DNA from: Alkalicella caledoniensis
GTDB taxonomy: Bacteria; Bacillota; Proteinivoracia; Proteinivoracales; Proteinivoracaceae
Assembly: GCF_014467015.1 (NCBI RefSeq)
Contig: NZ_CP058559.1
Span: forward strand, 1,984,001 to 2,048,000
Length of the DNA: 64,000 nucleotides
Reading direction: 5' to 3'
Below, piece by piece: positions 28,124-37,428 of the stretch. The position numbers and the translations under genes were made by a program. How positions within the stretch are numbered: the first letter of the stretch is position 1; the number at the start of each line of letters is the position of its first letter. The notes beneath the pieces were generated by a model, which saw nothing but the letters and a program-made list of their open reading frames with translations, ran no database searches and had not been told where the DNA came from.

Positions 28124-30304
28124 ATGGATATTTTTAAAGCACTGAAGGTTTATTTTGGATATGATACCTTTAAAAGGGGGCAAGAAGAGTTAATCAATGG
28201 TATAGTCAATGGGAGAGATGCATTGGGTATTATGCCTACTGGTGGAGGTAAATCCCTGTGTTATCAACTTCCGGCCATGGTACTTAGTGGTGTGACAGTA
28301 GTTATTTCTCCACTTATTGCCCTTATGAAAGATCAGGTGGATGCACTGACAGAAATGGGCATAGAGGCTACATTTCTAAATAGTACTTTAGATAGGGCAG
28401 AGGCAAATGAAAGGGAGCAGGGCATAAGGGATAACAAATATAAGTTAATTTATGTGGCCCCTGAACGTCTCAGCTCCTTTGACTTTAAGGAATTAATTAG
28501 TAATATAGATGTATCTTTAGTAGCAGTTGATGAGGCTCACTGTATAAGCCAGTGGGGACATGATTTTAGACCTAGTTATATGGAGATTCCTAGGTTTATT
28601 AATTCCTTAAACCGTAGACCTGTCGTGGCAGCGTTTACGGCCACTGCTACCATAGAGGTAATTGAAGAAATAGAAAGATTGATACAGCTAAGGAACCCCC
28701 TTAGCCTAAGTACAGGTTTCGATAGACCCAATTTACTCTATAAAGTTGTAAAACCTAGCGATAAATTCTCTTATTTGATGAATTTTCTACAGGGCTATGG
28801 TCAAACTGAAGCTGGGGTTATATATTGCTCAACAAGGAACACTGTGGAATCCCTGGTGAAGAAGCTTCAAGATAAGGGGATTTCTGCAGTGGGGTACCAT
28901 GGAGGAATGAATGCTGAGGAAAGACAAGATAATCAAGAAGCCTTTATATTTAATAGAAGTAGGATTATTGTAGCAACAAATGCCTTTGGTATGGGAATCG
29001 ATAAGCCAGATGTACGTTTTGTGGTACACTACAACATGCCTAAGAACATGGAGGCATATTATCAGGAAGCTGGTAGAGCCGGTAGAGATGGAGAAGAAAG
29101 CCAATGTATTCTCATGTACTCACCGTCAGATATTGTAAAGCAAAAACTTATAATCCAAAATGAGTATCTATCACCTGACAGAGAACAATTACTTTACAAA
29201 AACCTGCAGATTCTTATAGATTACTGTCATACCAATGACTGCTTGAGGATGCAGATTCTAAATTATTTTGAAGAAGACGTACCTAACAAAGACTGTGGCA
29301 AATGCAGTAACTGCCTCGATGAAAGTGAAATGATAGACATAACAGTGGAAGCACAAAAAATTCTTTCCTGTATTTATAGGGCAAAGGAAAGATTTGGGGC
29401 AGAGGCAATAACGCAAATATTAAAGGGCTCAAGGAATAAGAGGATTATTGAACTTGGCCTTGATAAAATATCAACCTATAATATTATGAGTGAATATAAT
29501 GCCAATGTGATAAAAGAAATTATAATGACACTATCTGCAAAAGGATATATTCATATAACTACCGACAAGTTTCCTGTTCTAAAATTAACTACAAATAGTC
29601 GCAAAGTATTGCAAGGTGAAGAGAAGGTTTATCATAAAAAGGATTCAGTTGACAATGCAGCAACAAAAGATGATAAGAAGGAGAAAGCCAAGAAGGTAAT
29701 AGAACAGTTTGACCAAGAGCTGTTTAATAGCCTCAAAGAGCTAAGAGCTACTCTATCTGAAGAAAAACAGCTACCACCTTTTATGATTTTTCATGATTCA
29801 ACATTAAAGGAAATGGCTGCAGCATATCCGCAAAATGAAGAAGGATTTCTAGACATCAGTGGTGTGGGTGTTAAAAAATATGAAAGCTATGGTGAGGAAT
29901 TTATTAGAGTAATTCAAGCACACTGCCGTGAAAATCATATAGCTGGTGACATAGCCAAGGGTAAAAATATCAAAGAGGTAAAGATAGCAGTAGAGTCAAA
30001 TGTAGATCGCTATGAAGAAACATATAAATGTTATGAAAAGGGACTATCTTTAGTTGAGATAGCGCAGGAGAGGAATTTTGGTGTTAGCACTATCTTGAAA
30101 CACTTAAAAAGATGTGAGGAAATTGGAAAAACTGTGGACTGGGATCGGTTTTTAAAAGACCCCCATAAAGAAATGCAAATATTGAAGGTTATTAACCATG
30201 TGGGATTTGAGAAGCTTAAACCAATTAAGGATAGCCTGCCTGAAGATGTAACATACGATGACATACACTTAGTGATATATAAAAACAATTTCAAAGAAAG
30301 TTAG
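28124..30304 (+). CDS. recQ: ATP-dependent DNA helicase RecQ
   Basis: A 726-residue 3'-5' helicase acting in recombination and fork repair. Helicase domains (about 1-340): motif I PTGGGKSLCYQ, motif II AVDEAHCISQWGHDFRP, motif III FTATAT, motif VI YYQEAGRAGRDG. A zinc-binding segment follows (CLRMQILNYF ... CGKCSNC), then a winged helix and an HRDC domain (about 535-610: FNSLKELRATLSEEKQLPPF, ISGVGVKKYESYG). The C-terminal 100 residues carry an extra helix-turn-helix (EIAQERNFGVSTILKHLKRC) seen in many Firmicute RecQ proteins. Start at ATG 28124, eight bases after GGAGG, rather than GTG 28109. It is transcribed alone and ends in a terminator. Confidence 0.95.
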   Translation: MDIFKALKVYFGYDTFKRGQEELINGIVNGRDALGIMPTGGGKSLCYQLPAMVLSGVTVVISPLIALMKDQVDALTEMGIEATFLNSTLDRAEANEREQGIRDNKYKLIYVAPERLSSFDFKELISNIDVSLVAVDEAHCISQWGHDFRPSYMEIPRFINSLNRRPVVAAFTATATIEVIEEIERLIQLRNPLSLSTGFDRPNLLYKVVKPSDKFSYLMNFLQGYGQTEAGVIYCSTRNTVESLVKKLQDKGISAVGYHGGMNAEERQDNQEAFIFNRSRIIVATNAFGMGIDKPDVRFVVHYNMPKNMEAYYQEAGRAGRDGEESQCILMYSPSDIVKQKLIIQNEYLSPDREQLLYKNLQILIDYCHTNDCLRMQILNYFEEDVPNKDCGKCSNCLDESEMIDITVEAQKILSCIYRAKERFGAEAITQILKGSRNKRIIELGLDKISTYNIMSEYNANVIKEIIMTLSAKGYIHITTDKFPVLKLTTNSRKVLQGEEKVYHKKDSVDNAATKDDKKEKAKKVIEQFDQELFNSLKELRATLSEEKQLPPFMIFHDSTLKEMAAAYPQNEEGFLDISGVGVKKYESYGEEFIRVIQAHCRENHIAGDIAKGKNIKEVKIAVESNVDRYEETYKCYEKGLSLVEIAQERNFGVSTILKHLKRCEEIGKTVDWDRFLKDPHKEMQILKVINHVGFEKLKPIKDSLPEDVTYDDIHLVIYKNNFKES

Positions 30305-30305
30305 A

Positions 30306-30338
30306 AAAGAGAAAGGCCATAAATTGGCCTTTCTCTTT
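30306..30338 (+). terminator. Terminator after recQ
   Basis: AAAGAGAAAGGCCA paired with TGGCCTTTCTCTTT around TAAAT. Confidence 0.88.
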
Positions 30339-30404
30339 GTTAGGTCAAAGGAAAAATATGAGAGGAAATTTCAAAGTAAAAGTTAGCTTATCGAAAGATA
30401 ATAG

Positions 30405-30454
30405 TTGCGCATACAACGAAAATGGTTTATAATATTAAAGGTTGCATAAGCAAC
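30405..30454 (+). promoter_or_regulatory. marR promoter and operator
   Basis: TTGCGC (30405-30410), a 17-bp spacer and TATAAT (30428-30433), followed by the palindrome GTTGC-ataa-GCAAC at 30441-30454, at the expected transcription start. A related GTTGCgcatacAAC half lies at the -35 box. This fits MarR autorepression. Confidence 0.75.
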
Positions 30455-30476
30455 TTTTTTCTTTGGAGGTGAAAAT

Positions 30477-30914
30477 ATGACTTTAAAACAAAAATCAATT
30501 GGTAGATATATATCAATACTTTATCGACAAGGGCAAAGCTTTATTACAAGTGAAATGAAGGCCCATGGTATTGGAAGTGGGCAATATCCGTTTTTATTGG
30601 TGCTGTATGATAATGATGGTATTACTCAAGAATCTCTCTCTAGTAAGTTGATTATTGATAAAGGTACCACAGCTAGAGCTATTGATAAACTAGAAAGAGC
30701 TGGGTTTGTTTTACGTAAAACAAACCCAACCGACAGAAGGGTAAACAATGTTTTTTTAACAGATAAAGCTAGAGAATTAGAGCCCATACTTTATGATACA
30801 CTAGCTTCTTGGACTAAATTGTTGCTGGGTGACTTAAGTGAAGAAGAAAAGGAGATGCTATTTGGTATCTTAGAAAAAATGGTTGATAGCACTACGAAAC
30901 TCAATGGCCTTTAA
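30477..30914 (+). CDS. MarR-family transcriptional regulator
   Basis: A 145-residue winged-helix repressor: dimerising helices at both ends and a central DNA-binding part, TQESLSSKLIIDKGTTARAIDKLERAGFVLRKTNPTDRR in sense, with the wing residues NPTDRRVNNVFLT typical of MarR. Proteins of this class release DNA on binding phenolic or other drugs. A MATE pump gene starts 31 bp downstream on the same strand, so the pair is a drug-responsive operon. Its own promoter carries a palindrome, probably its operator. The ATG follows GGAGGTG. Confidence 0.92.
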   Translation: MTLKQKSIGRYISILYRQGQSFITSEMKAHGIGSGQYPFLLVLYDNDGITQESLSSKLIIDKGTTARAIDKLERAGFVLRKTNPTDRRVNNVFLTDKARELEPILYDTLASWTKLLLGDLSEEEKEMLFGILEKMVDSTTKLNGL

Positions 30915-30945
30915 ATAAACATTTTAATAGAAATGGGTGTGTAAT

Positions 30946-32316
30946 ATGGAGAGAAAAGATATACTAGGAAATCAGAAGATGTCAAAGCTACTTTGGAATT
31001 TATCCTTGCCTGCTACAATAGCGATGTTTGTCAACGCCCTTTACAATATTGTAGATACCATATTTATAGGAAGAGGAATAGGGTATCTTGGTATAGGGGG
31101 ATTAACCATAGCTTTCCCTGTACAGATGGTTATAATGGCCATAGCTCAAATGATTGGTATAGGAGCGGCATCTGTAATATCGAGGAACTTAGGGGCAAAA
31201 AATGAAGAAAGGGCTTTTCATGTAACAGGAAATGCTTATCTTACCGTTGCGGTACTAGGCTTTCTAATTTGTGCATTTGGATTAATTTTTATTGACCCGC
31301 TACTAAGGGTTTTCGGTGCATCAGCAGTACTTTTCCCTTACGCAAAGGAATATCTTCAAGTTATTCTCGTAGGAAGCATTTACTTCCCATTTGTAGTAAC
31401 ATGTAATAATTTAATTAGAGCAGAGGGTAATGCAAAAGTTGCCATGTTCTCTATGATGATAGGCGCTATTTTAAATATAATCTTAGATTATATTTTTATC
31501 TTCCCACTTGATTTAGGGATAAGAGGAGCGGCACTGGCAACCATTATGTCTCAGTTTGTTTCAATGGTATATGTACTTTCGTACATTTATGGAGGACAAA
31601 GCAAGCTAAGGGTTAAATTACACCACTTGAAACCAGACTTCAAGATAATCTATGAGATTTTAACTGTTGGGTTCCCTTCATTTGCTAGGCAAGTAGCAGG
31701 GAGCATCATTGCCATAATAATAAACAACTCATTAGGTTTTTATGGTGGAGATTTAGCAATATCTGTTTATGGTGTTGTAAATAGAATTATTATGTTCTTG
31801 TTCATGCCACTTTTTGGTATTGTTCAAGGGATGCAACCCATAGTGGGATATAACTATGGTGCGAAAAAATTCCAACGAGTAAAAGAGGTTTTAAAGCTAG
31901 CAGTAATTGCCACAACAGTGTTAGCTACTGTAAGTACACTGTTCGGAGAGCTGTTTCCCCATATAATCATAGGATTATTTGAAGATGATCCACTGTTAAT
32001 CAACAATGGAGTTACCGCCCTGAGAATTGTTATTTCCATGGTACCTATTATAGGTTTACAGATAATAGGGGCAGCATTTTTTCAATCCCTAGGAAAAGCT
32101 ATGCCTTCCCTATTATTGACTTTGTCTAGGCAGGTGCTATTCTTTATTCCTTTAGTTTTAATACTACCAAGGATTAATGGTATGGGTGTAATAGGGGTCT
32201 GGTTATCATTCCCAATAGCTGACGTGCTTTCTACAGTAACTACAGTTGCATTATTGAAAAAAGAGATGAATATAATAAACAAGCAGGAAGAAGCAGAGTT
32301 GAAGCTTGCAAGCTAA
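30946..32316 (+). CDS. MATE-family multidrug efflux transporter
   Basis: A 456-residue, twelve-helix antiporter of the MATE (MepA-like) class, exporting cationic drugs in exchange for Na+ or H+. Visible features: LLWNLSLPATIAMFVNALYNIVDTIFIG in helix 1, the IGIGAASVISRNLGAK loop, NLIRAEGNAK, and FGIVQGMQPIVGYNYGAK after helix 7. I chose ATG 30946; a GTG at 30937 lies in the GGGTGTG ribosome binding site. It forms an operon with marR. A hairpin follows. Confidence 0.92.
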   Translation: MERKDILGNQKMSKLLWNLSLPATIAMFVNALYNIVDTIFIGRGIGYLGIGGLTIAFPVQMVIMAIAQMIGIGAASVISRNLGAKNEERAFHVTGNAYLTVAVLGFLICAFGLIFIDPLLRVFGASAVLFPYAKEYLQVILVGSIYFPFVVTCNNLIRAEGNAKVAMFSMMIGAILNIILDYIFIFPLDLGIRGAALATIMSQFVSMVYVLSYIYGGQSKLRVKLHHLKPDFKIIYEILTVGFPSFARQVAGSIIAIIINNSLGFYGGDLAISVYGVVNRIIMFLFMPLFGIVQGMQPIVGYNYGAKKFQRVKEVLKLAVIATTVLATVSTLFGELFPHIIIGLFEDDPLLINNGVTALRIVISMVPIIGLQIIGAAFFQSLGKAMPSLLLTLSRQVLFFIPLVLILPRINGMGVIGVWLSFPIADVLSTVTTVALLKKEMNIINKQEEAELKLAS

Positions 32317-32320
32317 AATA

Positions 32321-32344
32321 AAAGCCGCACATTTGTGCGGCTTT
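32321..32344 (+). terminator. Hairpin after the MATE gene
   Basis: Perfect 11-bp stem AAAGCCGCACA-tt-TGTGCGGCTTT. Only the stem supplies the T run. Confidence 0.8.
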
Positions 32345-32353
32345 CAAACTGAT

Positions 32354-32737
32354 GACAAAGTCATTTTTTAGGAATGTCGCATATTAAAGCGTCGCTAAAG
32401 CTCCTCTATATGGAACCCTAGGTTCCCTTCGAATATCACCCACCTTAAACCGGCAGGGGTGAACCCCTACAACCCCAAAAACCATAGAGAAAGTCACTCT
32501 ATGGTTTTTTGTACAAAATTCTCCGTCGAGACTTAAGGCTTCTATCTAAACTCCAGAAGGGTACCGCTCCAATTCACCGTCCATGGTTGTAGGGGGTGGT
32601 CTTGTACCACCCTGACTTTCAAAAAGGTCTAGAAGATGGTTTTGCTTGTCAGGGCCCCACAAGGGGACCCCCTACCAGTCTCCTCGAATTAAATGTACTG
32701 CTTTTTAATATACACATCTAGGGTCAATGACTTTGTC
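32354..32737. repeat. Structured non-coding element bounded by inverted repeats
   Basis: The two ends are inverted repeats: GACAAAGTCAT at 32354-32364 and ATGACTTTGTC at 32727-32737, with further matches inward (left ATATTAAAGCG, right, read inward, ATATTAAAAAGC). The roughly 384 bp between are more GC-rich than the surroundings and contain at least five hairpins: GGAACC/GGTTCC (32412-32426), AGGGGT/ACCCCT (32455-32468), AAAAACCATAGAG/CTCTATGGTTTTT (32477-32509), GGGTGGT/ACCACCC (32594-32612), and GGCCCC/GGGGACC (about 32653-32669). No coding frame is present. The right-hand 46 bp recur exactly at 57499-57544. It looks like a MITE-like element or the RNA part of a transposon without its protein gene. 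Confidence 0.6.
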
Positions 32738-32741
32738 TTAG
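32696..32741. repeat. 46-bp repeat, copy 1
   Basis: Right end of the structured element. It begins TACTGCTTTTTAATATACAC, ends CTTTGTCTTAG, and is identical to 57499-57544. It lies 5 bp from the pepT stop codon. Confidence 0.88.
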
Positions 32742-32745
32742 CTTT

Positions 32746-33975
32746 TTACTGGGCATTTAATTCAGCTATTTTTACAATGACCTCAACAGCTTTTTTCATG
32801 GAGTTTACGGGGATATATTCGTATTTGCCGTGGAAATTGTGCCCCCCTGTAAAAATATTGGGGCAAGGTAAGCCCATATACGAAAGGCGGGCTCCATCGG
32901 TTCCACCTCTTACGGGAGTTATCATAGGTGTAACCCCCATCTCAAACATAGCTTTTTTCGCTAGTTCTACTATTTCTATTACAGGTTCTATCTTTTCCTT
33001 CATGTTATAGTAGGAGTCTTTCATGTTAAGCTCTACGGTGTTTTTACCGTACTTTGTATTTAAGAAAGCCACAGATTGTTCTAATACTTCTTTTTTCTTC
33101 TCAAATAGTTCTTTGGAATGATCTCTGATAATATATTGTAGCTTAGTCTCTTCAACATGGCCACTGATATTAGTTAGGTGGATAAATCCCTCATAATGGT
33201 CTGTGTATTCAGGTTTTTCAGCGGTAGGCAGCATACTATTTAATTCCATAGCTATTAACATGGAGTTTATCATTTTGTTTTTAGAAGAGCCAGGATGCAC
33301 GTTTCTACCTTGAATTTTAATTTTAGCTCCGGCGGCATTGAAGTTTTCGTATTCCAGTTCTCCAATTGGACCACCATCAACAGTGTAGGCAAAGTCAGCA
33401 TTGAACTTCTTTACATCAAAAAGATCAGCACCACGGCCTATTTCTTCATCGGGTGTGAAACCAATCTTTAAGGTTCCATGTTTTATATCAGGATTGTTTA
33501 TTAAGTATTCCATGGCAGTTATTATCTCTGCGATGCCAGCTTTATTGTCGGCACCAAGGAGGGTTGTTCCATCTGTGGTAATTAATGTTTCACCTACGTA
33601 ATCTTTGAGGTCAGGAAACTCTGATGGAGATAATACAACCCCTCTTTCCGTGTTGAGGATTAACTCTTTTCCGTCATATTTTTCCACAAGCTGTGGTTTA
33701 ACATTGTTACCAGACATATCAGGACTAGTATCCATATGTGCTATAAAGCCAATTGTTTTAATGTCCTTATTCTCATCAAGATTTGAAGGAAGTGTAGCCA
33801 TAACATATCCGTTTTCATCCATGGACACATCTTCTAATCCTATTTCCTTTAGCTCTTTCACAAGCTCATTACCTAAGGCAAATTGTTTCTGTGTACTAGG
33901 GCAAGTTTCAGATTCTGGATCTGACTCTGTATCAAATTTTACGTATCTTAAAAAACGCTCAACTACTTTTTCCAT
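32746..33975 (-). CDS. pepT: Peptidase T (tripeptide aminopeptidase)
   Basis: A 409-residue M20-family zinc dipeptidase/tripeptidase that removes N-terminal residues from tripeptides in the cytoplasm. Metal ligands are seen in [26 protein letters not shown] (bridging Asp), [10 protein letters not shown] (catalytic Glu and ligand Glu), [14 protein letters not shown] and [15 protein letters not shown] (C-terminal His). Length and motifs match PepT throughout. I chose ATG 33975, preceded by AAAGGAGTG, over a start 12 codons upstream that would overlap the lactonase gene. It lies 16 bp after the lactonase gene, so they are probably co-transcribed. Its 3' side abuts the structured element. Confidence 0.95.
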   Translation of the reverse strand: MEKVVERFLRYVKFDTESDPESETCPSTQKQFALGNELVKELKEIGLEDVSMDENGYVMATLPSNLDENKDIKTIGFIAHMDTSPDMSGNNVKPQLVEKYDGKELILNTERGVVLSPSEFPDLKDYVGETLITTDGTTLLGADNKAGIAEIITAMEYLINNPDIKHGTLKIGFTPDEEIGRGADLFDVKKFNADFAYTVDGGPIGELEYENFNAAGAKIKIQGRNVHPGSSKNKMINSMLIAMELNSMLPTAEKPEYTDHYEGFIHLTNISGHVEETKLQYIIRDHSKELFEKKKEVLEQSVAFLNTKYGKNTVELNMKDSYYNMKEKIEPVIEIVELAKKAMFEMGVTPMITPVRGGTDGARLSYMGLPCPNIFTGGHNFHGKYEYIPVNSMKKAVEVIVKIAELNAQ

Positions 33976-33991
33976 GTAAATCACTCCTTTT

Positions 33992-35038
33992 CTATTTTGT
34001 AAATTTAACACAAACGGGGTTTGGGATAATTTTTTTTGAGTTATTTCTTAAAAGCATACCAGTATTTTGATCAATTCTTAGTGAAATAATACTATTTGAA
34101 TCCTGGTTTGCTGCTATTATAAAATTACCTGTGGGGTCTATGGCAAAATCCCTTGGGTTTTTTCCCTCAGTTGATGTGTGGGATATGAAACTTAGTTTCC
34201 CTGACTGTTTGTCTATGTTAAACCCTACGATACTATCATGACCTCTATTGGCAGCATATACATATTTTCCATTTGGAGTGATATGGATTGCACTACCAAG
34301 GTTTTCTAAACTAAATCCATCTGGCAGTGTGGAGATATACTGAATTTCTTTAAACTCTCCACTATCACAAAAGTACTCAAAGACTATTATTTCTCCACTG
34401 AGTTCGGTATTTACATAGGCAAACTTACCATTTGGATGAAAGGTAAGATGCCTAGGGCCTGACCCCGGCTTTAAAGGGTTCTCCCACTGAAGTCTTAAGT
34501 TGCCCTTATAATGGCTAAATACGGTTAGCCTGTCACTACCTAATTCAACAGTGCAAAGATACTTGCCATCAGGGGTGATTCCAGCGTAATGGGCATGGGG
34601 TTTAAGCTGTCTTACCTTATGAGGTCCACTACCCTTATGTATTATCACATCGGATTCATGAGCTAAGGAGCCATCTTCTTTTACAGGGAAAACCTTGGTT
34701 TCACCCATGTGATAGTTCGCAGAAAATAAATACTTAGTATGTGGATCTAAACTAACGTGGCAAGGGGGATTACCCTCTGAAATTACATGGTTTAGTTTAT
34801 GTAACTTGCCAGTATCACTATCTATACTGAACGAAGCGACACCACCTTTACCATCAACCTTTGCCACAGAGTAAAGGAGAGAGTTGTTGCAGCTTAAGTC
34901 TAAATATGTGGGGTTTTCAATTTCCCCAGCTAGGAATACGTCAAAAATATCACCAGAGAGTGGATCCAATGATACTCTATATATGCCTTTACTCTCACCA
35001 TTTGTGTATGTTCCGATATAGGCAAATTGTCTTTCCAT
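33992..35038 (-). CDS. Lactonase-family beta-propeller (6-phosphogluconolactonase-like)
   Basis: A 348-residue protein of the seven-bladed beta-propeller lactonase family (YbhE/Pgl type). It shows repeated blades such as [57 protein letters not shown]-type and [16 protein letters not shown] motifs. The E. coli relative hydrolyses 6-phosphogluconolactone, and others act on muconolactone; which applies here is not shown. ATG 35038 follows AGGAGGTG. Why it is paired with pepT is unclear. Confidence 0.87.
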   Translation of the reverse strand: MERQFAYIGTYTNGESKGIYRVSLDPLSGDIFDVFLAGEIENPTYLDLSCNNSLLYSVAKVDGKGGVASFSIDSDTGKLHKLNHVISEGNPPCHVSLDPHTKYLFSANYHMGETKVFPVKEDGSLAHESDVIIHKGSGPHKVRQLKPHAHYAGITPDGKYLCTVELGSDRLTVFSHYKGNLRLQWENPLKPGSGPRHLTFHPNGKFAYVNTELSGEIIVFEYFCDSGEFKEIQYISTLPDGFSLENLGSAIHITPNGKYVYAANRGHDSIVGFNIDKQSGKLSFISHTSTEGKNPRDFAIDPTGNFIIAANQDSNSIISLRIDQNTGMLLRNNSKKIIPNPVCVKFTK

Positions 35039-35143
35039 CAATTACACCTCCTAAAATATTGTATGCCGTAGACGTAGTAAATCAGTCCTTTAAGAAATTT
35101 TTCCATATGATATATTATACAACTATTTGTACAAGTATAAAAG

Positions 35144-35191
35144 GAGGGTCAGTCCTGATTATCCACTAGTGTAGAAATAAGACCGACCCTC
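35144..35191 (-). terminator. Terminator of the M29 aminopeptidase gene
   Basis: GAGGGTC...GACCCTC with an inner AGTC/GACC helix and a long loop. Leftward it is followed by CTTTTAT. Confidence 0.6.
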
Positions 35192-35194
35192 ATA

Positions 35195-36211
35195 CTAAAT
35201 AATTTTTTTCCCATCCACAAAAAGATTACTTGGAGTAAATACAAAGTCGAAGTGAACTGGACAACTGTTTTTTCCTCCAAACATTGTATTCATTCCTAAG
35301 GCTATGTGTGCTGTGCCAAGACATTTTTCGTCTAAAGTAGCATATCCAATAAGTTCTGTAACTTTATCATTTAAACCTATGCCAAGCTCTGCTAAAACCA
35401 TGGAATCAGGATGGATTGATCTAAGCATCTCAAGGAGTTGATGACTTGAGCATTCCACTAACCTTCCTTTTTCAAATGACATATCCAAATCTTTATATTC
35501 TACACCATTAACAAATGCAAAAGGTATATGTATTTGTCCATAGGCACTATCTTCTATAGGTGCTATGTAAACCTCCCCTGCTGGTAAATCACCATTACCA
35601 TCATCTTTAAACCAGCTTCTGTTATCAACAGACATAAATAATACTTTATCTTTGGTCTGTATTTCCACTGTCTTTGAACCTTCTAGAGTTTTATGTAGCT
35701 CTCTTGTCCTTGTTTTTAGCTCGTTATAATTCACTGACATAGCCTTTATAACTGCAACTTCGTAAGAATTAAAATCCATAATTCCACTTGCTTCTGCATT
35801 GCATTTTGTTGGTAGTTTGACCTGGATAAATATTTCTTTATCCCTCACAGAATTCATCAGATTAATCATGTAATCCCTATAAAAAGGTATTTTGTCCTTT
35901 GGGAAATCGGGGTGTGGTTTAGGAGGTGTATACATGCAAATATCAATGACAGCATCGCAGAGTTTAAACATACTAAAATACTTATCGGGGAAAGAGAGGT
36001 ATTTTTCGGGGGTTTCTTCAAAATATGCTTTTAAAAACTCTCGAGAATACTGCCACTTAATAGGAATGGAACCCTTCTTTGCAATTTCAAGGGCAAAGTT
36101 GTCCAGTACATCTAAGTCCTCATTTTCTCCCCAGAACTGAAGAAGCACTACCGACCCTACTTCAAATTCAAACCCACTTGCAATATTGGGGATTAGCTCT
36201 TTAATAATCAT
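35195..36211 (-). CDS. M29-family metallo-aminopeptidase
   Basis: A 338-residue protein of the thermophilic aminopeptidase (M29, AmpS/AmpT) family. The C-terminal metal site is visible: LPAGEVYIAP (Glu), LAELGIGLN (Glu), LGTAHIALG (His) and CPVHFDFVF (His, Asp). These enzymes remove N-terminal residues from peptides. It is shorter than the usual 370-410 residues, the N-terminal domain being reduced. The ATG follows a GGAGTTG site. It is divergent from the ArsR operon and stands alone. Confidence 0.85.
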   Translation of the reverse strand: MIIKELIPNIASGFEFEVGSVVLLQFWGENEDLDVLDNFALEIAKKGSIPIKWQYSREFLKAYFEETPEKYLSFPDKYFSMFKLCDAVIDICMYTPPKPHPDFPKDKIPFYRDYMINLMNSVRDKEIFIQVKLPTKCNAEASGIMDFNSYEVAVIKAMSVNYNELKTRTRELHKTLEGSKTVEIQTKDKVLFMSVDNRSWFKDDGNGDLPAGEVYIAPIEDSAYGQIHIPFAFVNGVEYKDLDMSFEKGRLVECSSHQLLEMLRSIHPDSMVLAELGIGLNDKVTELIGYATLDEKCLGTAHIALGMNTMFGGKNSCPVHFDFVFTPSNLFVDGKKII

Positions 36212-36262
36212 AAAATCAACTCCTTATGGTTTATCTAGATAATTATCTAAATGAATTATATA

Positions 36263-36301
36263 GATAAATATAAAATGTGTCAATACATTTTTATATTTAT
36301 C
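36263..36301. promoter_or_regulatory. Long dyad upstream of the ArsR operon
   Basis: GATAAATATAAAATG and its near-perfect complement CATTTTTATATTTATC around TGTCAATA. It lies between the divergent M29 and ArsR operon promoters and is a good candidate operator for the ArsR-type protein. Confidence 0.6.
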
Positions 36302-36309
36302 GAAATAGA

Positions 36310-36338
36310 TTGACTCTGCTGTATATAAAGTATATAAT
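36310..36338 (+). promoter_or_regulatory. Promoter of the hypothetical-ArsR operon
   Basis: TTGACT, a 17-bp spacer, TATAAT. Confidence 0.8.
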
Positions 36339-36367
36339 TTAGTTAATCTTGTGAGGGAGTGATTAAA

Positions 36368-36775
36368 ATGAATAGGGAAGAAAGACTAAAGAAATCTTTT
36401 TTGGAGGAAATACAAGGAAAGACCATGGTATCCAAAGCCAGAGCAAAAGACCTTTTGGACGAAGAACGACAAGATGAGGCTAACTTTGAAAAGATAAAAA
36501 CTAATGTATATGATATCTTTGAAAAAATGTTTAATATAAGTTATAAAAATATTTACAGTGCAAAAAATCAAGCTAACACAGACCGCGAAAAATATCAGCT
36601 ATTAGAAGTTGAGTTTTTAAAATTTCTTGAAAAGATTCCTGCCCCATGGAAACAAAAGGCCATTAAAGATAAAGAACATGGATTGATAGAGGACTTAATA
36701 ATTGAAGAATTAAAAATATCAACAGCTGAAGAGATTAGAGATCTATTCCAGCATAAGTATGAGAAATTCCAATAA
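36368..36775 (+). CDS. Hypothetical protein upstream of the ArsR-type regulator
   Basis: A 135-residue, highly charged, probably all-helical cytoplasmic protein. I do not recognise a family. It has no cysteine, signal peptide or membrane segment, and is rich in Lys and Glu (KKSFLEEIQGKTMVSKARAKDLLDEERQ in sense). The ATG at 36368 follows GAGGGAGTG, and a consensus-like promoter is 30 bp upstream. The ArsR/DUF2087 gene follows after 14 bp with its own GAGGGTG site, so the two are co-transcribed and may work together. Confidence 0.75.
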   Translation: MNREERLKKSFLEEIQGKTMVSKARAKDLLDEERQDEANFEKIKTNVYDIFEKMFNISYKNIYSAKNQANTDREKYQLLEVEFLKFLEKIPAPWKQKAIKDKEHGLIEDLIIEELKISTAEEIRDLFQHKYEKFQ

Positions 36776-36789
36776 TTGAGGGTGAAATT

Positions 36790-37335
36790 ATGAGTAAGAA
36801 CACAATAGCCATATTTAAGTGCCTAGCAGATAAGTCTAGGCTTAGGATTCTAAACTACCTTATAGAAAGACCAATGTATGTTGAACTCATTTCGGAACTT
36901 TTAGACCTTAACCCATCTACAATTTCCTTTCATCTTAAAAAGTTAGAGGACGCAGGTTTGGTATACTCCACTAAGGAACAGTACTATGTAACCTACCATA
37001 TAAATCCAGATATCCTGCAGCATAAGCTATCTGAATTAGTAAGCTTAGAATACACTGACTCCAATGAACAGAAGGAAAGAGAAGATAATTACAGAAGAAA
37101 GGTATTAGAGGCTTTCTTTGAATATGGAAAACTAAAATCTCTACCAGTCCAGCAAAAAAAGAGAAGGATAGTCCTCGAGGAAATAGCCAGAAGCTTTGAA
37201 AAAGACAAAACATATCCTGAACGTGAGGTTAACATTATTATAGCGGACTTCAATGACAATTTTTGCACTATCAGAAGAGATATGGTAGATGAGAAAATAC
37301 TAGAGCGGGAAAACGGGATATATAGATTAACATAA
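36790..37335 (+). CDS. ArsR-family regulator with C-terminal DUF2087
   Basis: A 181-residue regulator. The first 85 residues are an ArsR winged helix-turn-helix (IFKCLADKSRLRILNYLIE, SELLDLNPSTISFHLKKLEDAGLV). The metal-binding ELCVCDL motif of true arsenic sensors is absent. Residues about 110-181 are DUF2087 (KRRIVLEEIARSFEKDKTYPEREVN, CTIRRDMVDEKILERENGIYR), a small domain often found with ArsR or GNAT proteins and possibly nucleic-acid-binding. It is in an operon with a small hypothetical protein and probably represses it through the upstream dyad. Confidence 0.9.
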   Translation: MSKNTIAIFKCLADKSRLRILNYLIERPMYVELISELLDLNPSTISFHLKKLEDAGLVYSTKEQYYVTYHINPDILQHKLSELVSLEYTDSNEQKEREDNYRRKVLEAFFEYGKLKSLPVQQKKRRIVLEEIARSFEKDKTYPEREVNIIIADFNDNFCTIRRDMVDEKILERENGIYRLT

Positions 37336-37338
37336 GAC

Positions 37339-37380
37339 AAAAAACACTGGGCCTTTTTAGGGGCCTAGTGTTTTTGTTTT
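37339..37380. terminator. Bidirectional terminator between arsR-type gene and glnS
   Basis: AAAAACACTGGGCC paired with GGGCCTAGTGTTTTT, with A-rich and T-rich flanks. Confidence 0.85.
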
Positions 37381-37428
37381 AAATATTTAACTTCAAACTA
37401 ATATTAATGCCATATGGCTACACTTACC

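Noticed and set aside
32354-32737. Known housekeeping RNA (tmRNA, RNase P, SRP RNA, 6S) at this place
   Set aside because: I read both strands and found no tag frame, CCA end or conserved cores of these RNAs.
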